Assembly (NCBI GenBank): GCA_024734555.1
Contig: JANPWX010000072.1
Coordinates: 3,754,420-3,818,419, forward strand
Length of the DNA stretch: 64,000 nt
DNA from: Trochalopteron elliotii
Taxonomy: Eukaryota; Chordata; Aves; Passeriformes; Leiothrichidae
Direction: 5' to 3'
Shown here: in pieces, positions 24,410 through 37,312 of the stretch
Numbering within the stretch: the stretch's first letter is position 1
How the letters are laid out: each line of letters begins with the position of its first letter
Translations under genes and position numbers: made by a program
Notes under the pieces: generated by a model
The model's database searches: none
Seen by the model: the letters and a program-made list of their open reading frames with translations, nothing else
Told to the model about the DNA's origin: nothing

Positions 24410-27400
24410 ACTTGACTGCTTTGCCTGAGTGCCTGTCCAAGAGGTTTTCCAGATGAGATGCTTATTGGGAAAAGGTAGCAGCAACCACCATCCATTTCAC
24501 GTGCTACAGCTTGCAGGCTTGGATCTCCACATGGATACTGGAGCTCAGGGCAGCAAGCTGGGCTTAAATGGCAGCTGCCATTAAGTGTTGTGGGGGCTGG
24601 TCCCCAGACACAGCCAAATGTTCTGCATTCCTTCCCACTGGCTGTCATCAAAGGCATCCTGTTGCTGTCCTGGCTGTTGTGGTTGACCACTCTTGGGTGG
24701 TTTCATTGTTACACTTCTGCAACAAGTGCAGAGGTGATGTTAAAGGCTGACATCACTTTCTTATGTGCAGAACACTTGTAGGCAGATCCCCTTGCCTCAC
24801 ACCTTTCAGCAGAGTCCCAGATAAATTCTCCTTTCCTTACACCTTTTTCATACAAGAATCCATGTGGGAAGCTGCTGCCAGACATCAGTATGACTGGTCT
24901 TCCTGCCACACATGCACAGCTGGCAGGGCCAGGCCCTGGTGTGCTGCTGCAAATCACAAGCAGTTCCCTCCTTAGGATAGGCTTCCTGTTTTGAAAGAAA
25001 TGTTTTGCTAGTATAATAAAATTACATAGGACTCAGGCCCAGCCATTCAGCCATTGGTCCCTTTCTGTTCTTTTTACCATCATATGTCATAAAAGTAAAG
25101 AAGTTCACTTCCTTTTCTGAGAAATCTTCAGGTAGATGGAAGGAAAAAAATCTTCAGGTCTCCATTACCCTGTTTACAATTAATGTCTTAGGCCTAAATA
25201 ATAGATCACTTCCACCATCTATTAGAGAAGTCAAAAGGCACAGCACTTTTTACTTTCAATCACAAACTTATTACTGGGCAAAGACACAAATGGGGGATGA
25301 CTAGGCTTTGCTTTGTGGATGAGGGCAGGGCAGTTCTCTGAGGAGAAATGCAGATTATGAAGAAAAGTAGTTTTTCTCAAAGGGAAAATGTTTCCACATA
25401 GAAAATATTTGAATGCCACATCAATTTTGCCCACTGTTTCCTATTTTTCTTCCAGGAGTTAACAACTATCTGAGATTACTCCTCATGCACTGAGCAACAA
25501 AATTGTTTTGGTTATGGTAGGAAATAAAGTGAGAACAAAAGGGAAGCATCAACTTTTGATCTTTCTTGAACTCAAAAAAATTTAATCTTTCTCCAAGCAA
25601 TGTGAAGAGATTCTACAGCTTCTGTGAACCCTAGAACACCTGATGAGAACCTGTCGATACTTTGCTCTTGAAAAATTGCAACACTTATAAAGCAATGTGA
25701 CAGAATGTGTACTGTAAATTTCTGTCTTTTGAAGGCAGCTGGACATGACATTTGGTCTGACTGTGAAAATTTATTCCTTTGTCTACCCCCCTGGATAAAA
25801 AGAAATTGTTGACAGCTACTGAGGGGTGGAATGTGGAAGAAGAAATTGGAGTAGAGGAAAGGAGAAGCAAAGCCTGAGTGCAAAGGCTTTAATTAAAAAA
25901 CTCATCCAGGCTTTTTTAACTGAGTAAGCTCCTGGAAGTTATGAAGATTCTGTATAGGAAAACAGCAACCTACTTTAAGATTAAAGGAGGTCTAAAGGGG
26001 AGTTTTACCTAAATGAAACAGTTTTTAGCTTCTCTGAGAGGATGAATTATGAAGAAATCAATGAACAGTACAGAGAGTGAAGCAGCTTTGGCCAGCATGA
26101 CATTGACAGTGTACTTTAACAAAAGTAGAAATGTGTTCTCTTTTTATTTGTCAAAATTAGGCACTGCATATCCATAAAATCACTCTAATATTTCAGCTCT
26201 CTGATACTTGCTGAATGTGCCTCTGTGTATGAAGGACTCCAGCTGAGTAATTTTAGGAAGTTTTTCTTTGCCAGCCAAATTTGTAGGCAGGTGGTAGTGA
26301 TTGGTCTGGAAATTATATTCTCCTTATTTCTCAGTGTCTCAATCTGAATAAAAACAAATCTCTTTTCTTTTCTTCATGCTGGTCTACTACTCTTTTCACA
26401 GCTACACAAGTAATAATGTTTTTTTGATACAATATTATCATTAAAATATTGGATAAAATAGCTAAAACCAGAATCAGCTTGTGTTACATAAAGCTTTAAG
26501 AAAAAAAACAAAGTTTAAAAAAAACAAAGTTTAAAAAAAACAAATTCTTGTATTTCTGGAAAGACAAACACAGTCTAAGACAAAAGAAGAGCAGGTGACA
26601 TTTACTTTATTCATGCTAACACAGTTTTCTTGGGTCAGTCAGGGAGAGATATGTATCTAATATTATGTAAAGAAAAAAATTAATTGAGCCATGCACTTTT
26701 TTTAAAAAAAAAATTTGACTTGTCTTAAAACTTAGAAAGTATAGACAAAGTTAGAAAGTACAAAAGCAATGATAAGCTAATGGAGATTTAAGGTTGACAT
26801 ATTCCAATGGTGAAAATGGGGCTCATGAAGATAATCATGAACATTCTACTTTTTCTTTTCTCTGTCTCTGTCTCCTTCTTTTCTTTGTCCCTCTGATGTT
26901 TCCCATCTGAAATTATCTGGGGCTTTTTTGCTGCCTAGATCCTATCCCAAACTCCCTGTTTGTATATCTGGCTTTTTTCTCTTCCCACTTACCGAAATTT
27001 TGTCTGTTCTTTTCAACCAATTTCCTCCTCCTTAGGCTGGATTACAACTAAAATAAAAGCCTAACGTGAGAAGAAAAAAAAAAAACCAACAAATACACTG
27101 TACCCTAAAAGATTCTGTAAGCTTCTAAAGCTATGTTTGAGTTTGGTTGCAGTTGTTCATGTACCATACATCTTTGAACTAGCTTAGCTGCTCAGGATAA
27201 TCTCTAGCCTTGTCACTTTAATCCTTGTTATTTTTTCTCCCCCTCAGAACCTTTCAGTGTTTTTCGCATGTTATTACACACCCTTTTCTCCCTTTGGAAT
27301 GCTTTTAATTAAATGGGCCATCATAAGATTTCCTTCTTGAAGCTGATGTCAGGAGGCATGAGTGGGCAGTACTGGGAGGGTTGAAATACACGGGCATGTA

Positions 27401-30214
27401 CCAGTGATATACTGATGGTATAATCAGATTATTGTTTCATTTTGTCATCAGATTTCTGACCAATGTAGAGTGCTACACTAAATACAGAGAGACCTGAGTG
27501 AGAGAGCCATGCATGTGGTGAGAGAAGATGACGTTTTTTACAGGCATCTTTGAATCCTTGTAACTGAGTTTAAGATATATGCAATTGAAATTGCATTAAT
27601 GTGTGATGTGTTCATGACATCCGAGAAAAACTACCTAAGAGTTTATTTAGGAATTATTTTAGGGGTAATGAGGCTTTTTGCTCCTGATTAGATATTTATT
27701 GTGACCCAGTTAGTAGAACAATTATATTGCGTTCAGAGAAAAAAGAACACATATACACATAGAAATATAAAATTTTAAAAATTATATTCCTTTGGGAATT
27801 CTCATTTGAGATGCCTTTAAAGAATTCAAATCTACATGTAAATGAATACATTTCTTTAAAGAAACCCTGATGATTCTGGCTGTGTATCACATTCATTTTA
27901 AAGTTTTATCTTTTTTAGCTAAATTTGTGTTCTGGAGTTGGCCAAACAATTGCATAAACTGGACCAATGTTCAGTGCTTTGTTTTTCCAGTATGGGAGCT
28001 AATATCACTGAGCAGCTATATATTTTTATTTGCAACAGAGTAAACAAAATTGTTTTGTGAGTTCAGACAACCTGGAAAAATAACATCTATTCTTACAGGT
28101 TTTCTGATGTTCAGCAGTTTGCTAACAAATTCCCTCATAAGTATGCAAGGAATAAACTGAAATGAAAGAGATTACTCACAAACTAATGCCCTCTCTGAGT
28201 AGTGTTCTGCACCCTTTAATTAAGAATGGCAGAATATGTCCCTAAACTTATCTACAATATTTTACTCTACTTTTATTTTTGCAGTCTGTTGTCTTGATAG
28301 ATTTCTCATATTTCTCCCTCATTTCATTAACTGGATGTCCAAGTTTCAAGGCTCTGCTTATAATTTAAATAACACTATGTACTTCATTTGTGTTTTTCCT
28401 TTCACATTTCACATACACAGCTGTGTTGTGACTTCACAGTGAAGAAAACAATTTTGGTTTGCTTTGTATGTCTTCTTTTAGCTTAAAGATCTTTGCTGGT
28501 TTTGTCTTCACATTACATTTTAATAACAGAATTTTTAATACATATAAAAAAGAAATTGAGGTAAAACAGTCGAGGGAAACTTATAAGTAGTAAGACATTG
28601 CTCAGAAAAAAAGGTCATGGAAATTTTTATGCTTTTTTTTTTTTTTTTCCAGTGGAAATATTCTATTTTATCCCTTCTCAAAATAGCATTTATTTTGAAT
28701 ATACAAGCAACTTTTGGAGAAAATGCAAATAAGTTTACTGTTTTATTGCAAGTAACTTAAAACACCTTTAAAAAGGTATTAATTGTGTCAGTATTTTGTT
28801 TGCCCTGAATGTGATAGAATAGCAAAGACATTTAAAACAACCATTATCATTAATATATGCTACAAGTTTGAAACTAAGATAAATTTATTTTGGGATACCT
28901 AGGATGCTACAAGGTAAACAGGTAATAAATGTTCAACTTTTCTCATTTGTGGGCTCCATAAAAATATTTCCACTACATTTTGGTGAAGCATTTAGGTTTA
29001 TTTGCAACTTGACATATTTCAGGCTACTAGCAACAGATTGGTGGGGCTTGTGCTGAGTTATTGTTTGCTTTAGTTATTGTTTGCAGAGTACTTATAAGAA
29101 AGGTGACAAACTCCAGTGATCCACAGATCACAATTTTTAGAATCACAGATACTGGCAATGGGCTTGGCCAGAGCAAAAGTCAGGTGTACTTTAAACAGGC
29201 TGTTTGTGTCATCATCATTAAGGCATTTGGTTGCCCCTAACTTGGGATGAAGCTCTCAGTGACAATACCACAGTCAGATGATGAGGGTTGACCACATGCA
29301 CCAGAAGTTCTGGGAAATCGTTTTCTTCAGCAATCCCAAATATTTAAAGACTGCATTTGAATATTTGCCACTCCTTCCATACTCTCTAAGCCAGGAACTT
29401 AAACCAAAGTGCATGGCTTGGCTGCCTGCTTTGTGCTGCTCTGCCAAGGTTTGCAGATGACTTCTGTGCCTGTCCCCATGCTGGTAAGGTGAAACCAGGG
29501 TCTGAGTACCATCCCATATGGAAGAGATGTGTAGGCAGGAAAAGAGGGAGAGAAGTGGAAGCAGCTGCTTCGGGGTGTGGAAGGCTTCTTTCAGGACAGC
29601 TTTTTGCTCCCTCCCAGTTCTGCCAAAGTCATCACATTCTTGCAGGCTCTGCAGAGCACTGCTGCTGTGGAAAATTCAGCCTTGGGTATTTGAACCACCA
29701 ACGTAATTTAAACTAAATGTAGTAACCTTATCATCATTTTTTCATTGTCACACTCAGAAATACACTTCAGTAGTGTTTGGGTTCCTTTTTCAGTATTAAG
29801 GAATAACATGTTATTTTTTTTCCTCTGATGAAGAAATACTGAGAAAAAACAGGTAGATACAATGAAGCAAGTATTTGTGTGGACATGAGGAAGTATCTAA
29901 GTGTTAGAAATTTCTTAAAATCAGCACTTAAATCCAGGGAAAACTGAATTTAGATTTTGCTACAAGCAAATCTTCTTATGTTAGGATGAATAGCATACAC
30001 ACAACCTTTCTTCTGGCTTACACTGCCCTCACGAGTGGGGGGTGTTGAGGGAGGAAGAATGCAAATGCCAATCTCGAGACTTTTAAAGTCTAATTTAATA
30101 CCGTGCTCAATGCCTTAATCACAGTTATACATGGATCGTAACCCATAAAATTATTATGGGGTGAGTGCATCACTGCTCCAAACTGCTGTGAAAGAATGAT
30201 TACAGGATTCTGTC
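24410..30214. other. Intergenic DNA, no gene supported
   Basis: The first 550 bases (to about 24975) stay fairly GC-rich and may include further diverged ERV or unique sequence; no retroviral protein could be recognised there. The remainder is AT-rich. It contains homopolymer runs (T-run at 28632-28648), a 16-bp A-rich tandem repeat at 26501-26544 and chance ORFs under about 105 codons. Confidence 0.45.
26501..26544. repeat. 16-bp A-rich tandem repeat
   Basis: AAAAAAAACAAAGTTT occurs twice with a third partial copy, and the C residues at 26509, 26525 and 26541 fix the period at 16. Confidence 0.85.
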
Positions 30215-30690
30215 AAACTAGAGGGCATATCAAGGAGGGGCCCACGAGTCTCTCTTCTTGACTCAGTAATAGGCAATACCACCTCTAAAAGTTAGGATGA
30301 TGGACAATAATCTTCTTCAAAAATCTACAGATGACACTGAAGGGGAAAACAACTGCAAATGCTTTTTTAAACTGTCCAATTCAAAGTGATCTTGATAACT
30401 TGGAGAAATAGCCCCAAACCACTGAGGTGATATTTCATAAAGCTGAGTACAAAGTACTGCTTTTAAAAAGAATGGCAGAAGTTAAAAATAAGAGGAAAAA
30501 CTGGTCAGGCTGCAGGAAATGTGCAAGGTATGAATATTTATTGTGGACTAGAGACTAAATACAAGTTGAATAACATAATGTGTATGCAGAAATTGGAAAC
30601 TCTTTTTTTATTCTCAGCATTAGTGATTTCTCAGATGGAATACTGACATCCTAATGCTCAGAAAAAAGCCAGACAAATTCACAAAGAATA
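30215..30690 (+). mobile_element. Ancient CR1/L3-like ORF2 fragment
   Basis: Order-preserved but very diverged similarity to the end of CR1 ORF2. Key points are AAATCTACAGATGACACTGA (about 30322), then GTGATCTTGATAACTTGGAG (30386-30405), CAAAGTACTGC (about 30450) and TCAGATGGAATACTGACATC (about 30632). These correspond to the FADDT, RDLDRLE, KC(K/R)VLHL and HLEYC regions of CR1 reverse transcriptase. Stops and frameshifts are frequent. It appears much older than the copy at 18750-19645. Boundaries are approximate. Confidence 0.6.
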
Positions 30691-33277
30691 ATATTCCTAA
30701 GAAAAGACAAAGAACAAAAACTTCAAAAAAGAAAAGTTGATAAATTATCTGATTTTTATCTGTTTTAAAGCATCAAGAATAAAGCATGGCCTATATGGAA
30801 ACTTGAAGGAAACACTTTTATTAAGTATTATAAAAAGGAAAAAAATCATGACTGGGAGCATATTTTAGTTTATAAAAGACTCCTGTGAAGGAGGTAGGCT
30901 CAGATGTACCTTATGTCCATACAGAGTAAAACAAGAGATAGTAGGGCTTAACCGAAACTGGAAAACTGAGGTTTTGATAGAGGAGATGTATGGCCAGGAA
31001 CCACCTGGCCAAATCAAAGGGTAAATGAAGGTCCCAGCTCCTCTCCTGAATGCATCCTTGCACTCACCTCTAGCAATGCTTTGGTAGAGGTTTGCATTCA
31101 AAGAATGTGATCTTTGGGGAATTTTGTGCTTGCACATGGGTACAAGTTTTTTCATGATTAATGGACTGATTACTCCTAAATACCATTACACAAAGCTATT
31201 TTTCAAGGAGACAAGTCACTAAATGTTTGTGTGTAAGATATCAAAAACAAAACTTTTTCTTCCAGAGAACAGTATCAACGTAGCTGATCACAAACCACTG
31301 ATGGTTCATGTCTGTGGTAATCAATGCTACAGGTAATTTCTTGCTACTCTCAAAGTTTGAATGACTTAAGCATAACAAAATTTAAAAAGTACTTGCTGAG
31401 CAATTTGATGATGAAAAAAAATCCATTATTGAAAAAGTTTGCCCATGTGCAATTGTGTATCACCAGCTGTTTCGTTTCATTTGTATTCAAAGGGCCTGCA
31501 GCCCTGCTGTTTAAATTACTCATGGTATTGGCTAAGTGGATGGAGTGGGACATGTTATTTGCATATTGATTTGTTTTGTACGGAAATAATTTTGATGAGT
31601 TTTTACCTTATTAGATTGTGCATTGTCATAGTGTATGAATACAACAATCTCACAGTGGGGAGAAGTTTTGAAAAATGGAAATGCAAGCACATATAAATTT
31701 TATTTAATTAAAAACCATTTAATATTTAATTAATAAACTCATGAATTTAAGGACTGGAAATTAGAAAAACACAAGATTTAAGAACTCATAAGTATCAGGT
31801 GTGAGCTTGTATCTTGGGTGTGTAGTCATCAGCTACCCTCAGCTCAGGTCAGCTCAAAGATGCAGGCTGAGGTCTTTTGGGCTGCTAGCAAAGGGTTTTG
31901 CAGGCTGGGTGCTTAGTTCTCATCCAGCATGCTCTGTATTCCTGCTCATGAAAATTTTAAACTTTTACTTAAAGAAGTAACCGCCACACAGGATCTTACA
32001 TAAGTGACTCCAGCAGTCTGTGAAGGGCAGCATATTGGCAGTAATACCTGGGGATCAGATTTGACTAACAAGTTGTTCTCCTGATTCCTTGTATGCGAAT
32101 AAAAAAATGACCAGCTGTTTAATCTTGAAAATAATTAATTACCTTATGTATATAAATATATGTCACACTTTTGGCATTTCAGAGGTAGATGCATTAGTGA
32201 CTGTTTAGCTATAAATGCCTTCCCACATAAAGCCAATGAGTGCTTGCTTCAATGAACGCTGACTCAAGGCTCCTGGGGATTTAAGGACCATACCCGCAGC
32301 TGTTTGTGTCTTTAGTCACAGTTGTCAGGGGGACCATCTAATGGTGTCATGTCCAAGGCACAGCCATTCTGGCTAATTAGCTATTAGTCTGGCGGAAATC
32401 CCTCCTCAATGAACTTTCAGTACAGCTTGTCTTATTTTCAAGAAGCAAGTCTGATACAATTTCACCAGCAGTGACCATTTGCTTCTTTGCAGGGCATTGT
32501 AAGAGCCTTATTTCTTGCTTTACAATGTTTCTGTCAGACATCAAAGGGTAGCTGACCAATTGCATTTATTGTTTTACAGAGATGCACCCCAAAAAAGCAT
32601 CAGAAGATGGAAACTAGTCAGATATTGTAGAAAAAAGAGTGTTTATTTATACTAAATAGATAATTCCATTCTCTAGGCTTCCTAATTATTTTGTTGTAAT
32701 GTGAAGACTCAGCCTTTATTAGTAGAACCTCTGCATTTCTATTGTTCTATTTTTTAACATGTTAACTAATCATGTAATTGCTGCAAAGTTCAGAAATATG
32801 TATTTTGTATAATTTGAAGAGTGACCCTGAAGATCAACAAACTGCAAAGCTCAGAAATCTGCCAGATGGTCCAAGCAGAAGAAGTACATTACTCCTGCAC
32901 TTTTCACAATTACCATTGAAATAGTGTGATTTGGTATCAATCTGAAATGACCTCTTGGGTTCCAAATCTTACAAAGAAAAAAAACAGATTCATTATTAAT
33001 AAATCAGTATTGGTGTTGTACTCCATAGCAACATACACTTTTACCACTGGTGATTTTTTGAGAGAGAAAAATAAGGCTTGAAATTTTATATTACAAACTG
33101 TCCTGCTCAAAATTCCAGGACCCATGTCTTTTACCTGTTAGAAATCCATTACAGAACCTCATAGTCTGCCCCTCTAGAAATTTATGTAAGTGTGTTTATG
33201 CCTCTTGGGGAGCACTGTCATGGTACACTGTCATGGTACTCAGTCCTGATGACAGGAGAAACAAGAAAGGTGTGCAG
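30691..33277. other. Intergenic DNA, no gene supported
   Basis: AT-rich sequence with no recognised gene or repeat. Small overlapping ORFs at about 31324-31696 are present on both strands and match nothing known to me. A 13-bp direct duplication (CTGTCATGGTACN) lies near 33216-33240, just left of the LTR-like element. Confidence 0.5.
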
Positions 33278-34366
33278 TGGGTTGATGCTGGCTGGATGCC
33301 AGGCACCCACCAAAGCCTGTCTATCACTCCTCTCCACAGCTGGACAGGGAGAGAAAATGTGGAGCTTCCTGGCTTGAGATAAGGACTTGGAGAGGCCACT
33401 CACCAAATACCATCACAGGAAAAACAGACTCAAATTGGGGATATTAATTGAATTCATTACAAACAAAATCAGAGCAGGATAATGAGAAGCAAAATAAATC
33501 CCCTTCTCTCACTCCTCCTGGGAGTCTCTCACTCACTGGGCTCTACCTTGTTCCCTGCAGTGGGGCAGGGAGATGTGGAACAGGGCTTATGCTCCCTTTA
33601 TCAAATGCTGTTCCTGCCACTGTTCAGGGATAAGAGTCCTTTCCCTGCTCCAGCATAGGGTTCCTCCCATGGGAGACAGTCCACCATGAACTTCTCCAAT
33701 GCGTGTCCATCCCGTGGCCAACAGTCCTCCATGAACTGCTGCAATGTGGGTCACTCTTCTGTGGGGTCAGTATTTCAAGGACAGGCTGCTCCAGTCTGGA
33801 TCCCCCATGGGGTCGGAAATCCTACCAAGATATCTGCTCCAGTATGGGCTCCTCTCTCCATGGGTCGGCAGGTCCCTGTCAGGGCTCTGCTCCAGCACGG
33901 GCCTCCCATGGGGTCGCAGCCTCCTCTTAGGTGTTCACCTGTTCCAGCATGGGGCTCCTCCATGGGGCGTGGGTGGATTTCTGCATTCCTGTGATCCTCC
34001 ACAGGCTGCAGGGTCACAGCTACTTCACCATGGGCTGCACCACAGGCTGCAGGAGAAACTCATCTCCAGTGCCTGGAGCAGCTCCTTCCCTTCCTTTTGT
34101 GCTGACCTTGGTGTCTGCAGAGTTGTTCTTCTCACACACTCTTCTCTGGCCACAATTACATCTGTGCAATCACTTTTTTTTTCCTTCTTTAATATATTAT
34201 CACAGAGGTGTTACCACCATCTCTCCTGGGCTTAGCCTTGGCCGGTGGTACATTCTTCTTGGAGCTGCTGGCATTGGCTCTGTCAGACATGGTGGAAGCT
34301 TCCAGCAGCTTCTCACAGAAACCACCCCTGTAGTCCCTCCTACAAAAGTGTGGCCATACAAACCCA
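33278..34366 (-). mobile_element. Avian ERV LTR-like element, reverse orientation
   Basis: The element is 1,089 bp and is bounded on the + strand by TGGGTT at 33278 and AACCCA at 34361-34366, a perfect 6-bp terminal inverted repeat. Flanking hexamers are GTGCAG and GTATAG, a weak match. I recognise the sequence as a common bird repeat from landmarks such as GATGCTGGCTGGATGCCAGG, GAGATAAGGACTTGGAGAGG, CACTGACCTTGGTGTCTGCA-type text (here GCTGACCTTGGTGTCTGCAG) and GCTGGCATTGGCTCTGTCAG. Read on the minus strand it has CCAAT (34273-34277), then a TATA-like TAATATATTAAAG (34188-34200). An AATGAA that may be a decayed AATAAA lies at 33453-33458. The TATA-to-poly(A) distance of about 735 bp is long for an LTR. 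The ORFs of 163 and 185 codons across it are antisense to this reading and not genes. No internal retroviral genes adjoin it. Confidence 0.7.
33640..33965. repeat. Degenerate ~50-bp tandem repeats inside the LTR-like element
   Basis: A motif like CTCCAGYATGGG followed by a CCATGGG-type block recurs about every 48-53 bases. Clear copies start at 33789, 33837, 33890 and 33942, with more degraded copies to the left from about 33647. The repeats are ancestral to the family as far as I remember it, rather than a local expansion. Confidence 0.75.
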
Positions 34367-36123
34367 GTATAGGTAGGAAACACAGGATGAGCAGCAGGTG
34401 TCTCTTCCCAAAGGTTTCAATGTTGGTGTTCTTTACACATGAAGGCACATGCAGGGGCTGGTTGGGAAAATGTTCAGGAATGTCATAAAGAGTTTCGGTG
34501 TCTACTCTACCAGTCTTTGAAATCAATGTGAAGTTTGTCCAGTGATTATAAAGAGTTTTACATTACAGTCCTAAGTCTAGTAACTAATGGAAGTTTTCTG
34601 CATTTTTAAAAGTACAGGGATTTCTGCCAGTTCATCAGATGAGTTCTGGAGATATGGTCCAATTGTTAATGGTTCTCATCTGCTTTGAAACACCATTTGG
34701 GAATTTATATAATATCACCTCAGAATAAAGAAAAGAAATTTACAATGGCCTTAAGTACAGAAATGGCTTATATAAAGAAGCAGTTTTTTCTCTCTTTACC
34801 TTGAAAAAGCATTTCAGAATGTATTTTCAGTGTCAAATTAAAATATCCTGTACTAGAAACCAACCTGAGATAGTAGCCCGAAGCTATCAGAAAAATACTG
34901 AAATTTAATTACATCTTCAGCTTTGCCATAATGTTATTTCAAGGACATACCTGCATGATCAAAAACTAGTGAAATGAAAAATTGTCAAAAGCTCTTAATG
35001 AATCAATGAATGAAGAGTCTTACTCTTCAATTCTAAATAACTGCACAATGATAGTGATCAATAATACAGATAATTCAGTGCACAGGACAGTCTGACTTTT
35101 GAAGCTTATGTTTGTGCAAAACAAATTAAGAGTAATGACTGCTGTGAAGTTCTGTACATAACCTAGGACACCCAGCATGATTTATCACTTCTTATCTGCA
35201 CCTGGTCTCAATGTATGCCTAATCATTCAGAAAATAAATGAACCAGGCTCACCCCAAACTGCACCTACCATGGCCAGACCAGCATGCTTCAGCCTGCACT
35301 GGAGGCAAGGTATTATTTATTTCTCCCAACTAGCTTCGTCTTTTAATACAAAACCCAAAACAAACCATGGCAGGTTTTCTATGCTAGTATCAGCTGAGGG
35401 GTATGTGTGCCATGTGTTCCTCATGTCATTCCTGTTTTCTGGCTCTTGTGGGGCAGATTCATTGACCATGTGCCTGATTCATAACAGTCCAATCTTCAAT
35501 ATTTCATTCAGTATAAATATTTGCAGCATAGTCTATATCATCTAATCTATAGGAGCTTTAAGGCATTACTGATATTTGAGAAATAGGCCTCAGACTTTTG
35601 CTGGCAAAAAGCCTCTAAGGCAGTTGATGAACTGCATATTCCAGGTCTAAGAACTTGAAATGTCAGTAAATAGAGACAGTGCATTTAGCTTTTCAATGAT
35701 TTGAGCACTATGCAATTTTGCTTTTGTATGTACTGTAAGCATTAAGTAATGCCAAGCTGAAATAAAATAACATTATACGTTACACAGAAGTATATAGGCA
35801 TTCACCAGCAAATGAGGCTGATGTACTAGAAGGTGCATGGTGGGAAGGTCATAAGGTAAGCAAAAGCATGAGCTTGCAGCACACTCATGGCTCAGATCAT
35901 GGAGGAGATAGGACCTATGACACTTCCCTTGGGAGCCACCAGGCCACTCAGTGCAGGCAGGCACTCACCTTGCTCTGTGAAAAGGACCTCAGAACAGTAG
36001 AATTTGTCCTTCTGTCCAGTTAAAGTGTTTGTCCGTTCTATTTTTGAAATGAGTGCCCTATTTATCAGGTTGCTTGGAAGATGGTGGTTTTAGTTCTCTT
36101 TCAATCCATGTTCTGAAGGAGCT

Positions 36124-36159
36124 GACTGGCTTTTTGGAACAGACTGGCTTTTTGGAACA
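36124..36159. repeat. 18-bp tandem duplication, two copies
   Basis: GACTGGCTTTTTGGAACA occurs twice head to tail with no mismatch. It is probably a recent slippage or local duplication event. Confidence 0.9.
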
Positions 36160-37180
36160 AAATCTATTCACATAAAGATTCACATCTGAGAAGAGCAAGC
36201 ATGTATATTTTAAAAATTCTCTACTGATGTTCCTGGTACAGTGGCTTCATGGTTAAATCCTTTAGTACTGCTGTTCAACCAGTAGCAGGCATGGAGTTCT
36301 CACTCTCCTTTTTTGTTGTAAGTGGTGCTGCTGCCCTCCCTTATTGATAAAAGCAACATCATTGATTGAGGCAGAAGGGCTTCCTCCTTCTCTTCCTTTT
36401 CCCTCTTCCTATCTCCAATGAAATCTTGTAGGATTTGGGATTAATTTTTCCAGTGTTGAATCCGTAGGATCTGTTTCTTTGAAACCTTTAAGAGAAAAAA
36501 GTGCAGGTAGCACATTCTACTTTGTGCTCCTGTGTGATAATGCTAATTAACTACTGTTTCAGTGCTACCCTCCAGTACCCAGACACAAAAAGGTAGTAGA
36601 TGCAGAGAGATAATTTTGCCTTCCTTGCTGGAAATTGCTGACAACATTTTGTTCATTTTTTTAACATTATCATACTTGTTGCTTTCTAGCCAAGTAATAT
36701 GATTCTACTGAGCTGCGCGCATGGGTGCATGTGCACATTTTAACTTTTTATTAGTAGCATAAGAGCAGGTCTCCAAGTTGATGCACTCTGATGAGAGTCC
36801 CAGATAAATTTTCTACCAGTTTCCCATCAGGAGTTGTACACAAGGAGGGTCAAGAATCAGCAGGAAGTACAAGACTATTAATCACTTGTGGCAGACTTGT
36901 GGCTATACAGTGTCTTCATTCTCTCAGCTGTACCCAGCAGCCAGCCAAAATCATTTGGCTGAATTAAACAGTGATATCAATACGTATGTCTGTTTCAATA
37001 TGATTTTAGTAGGCTACTTTGCAGTGTGCAGATTTCTGTTGGAAGTTACAAACATAAAGCACTACTGAAATTAAAGAAAAAGCAGGAGCCAGAATTACTT
37101 TAGGTTTCCTCTTCCTTCAAGAAAGAGTTTCATGCCCCTGACAGAAGACCACCATAATTAATAATTGTTTCAAGGCTTTT

Positions 37181-37312
37181 TTCTTTTTTCTTTTCTTTTT
37201 TTCCCTGGGTTTTTTTTTTTTGTTTTGTTTTGTTTTTTTGTTTGTTTTGTTTTGTTTTGTTTTGTTTTGTTTTGTTTTGTTTGGGTTTTTTTGTTTTTTT
37301 TTTTGTCTTTTA
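37181..37312. repeat. T-rich tract with (TTTTG)n microsatellite
   Basis: A T-rich run with scattered C and G leads into about ten copies of TTTTG at roughly 37221-37283 and then more T. ORFs across it (poly-F on one strand, poly-KQN on the other) are artefacts. The T/G strand asymmetry may make this site polymorphic in length. Confidence 0.95.

Noticed and set aside
23921..24415. 164-codon plus-strand ORF
   Set aside because: It coincides almost exactly with the LTR-like element and translates its promoter and poly(A) motifs. It is not a host gene.
26501..26544. CRISPR-like repeat array
   Set aside because: Only two to three A-rich 16-bp units directly abutting with no spacers, in a vertebrate genome.
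33744..34488. 163- and 185-codon plus-strand ORFs, the longest in the window
   Set aside because: They run antisense through the repeat-rich LTR-like element, where tandem GC-rich units suppress stops. No protein domain is visible.
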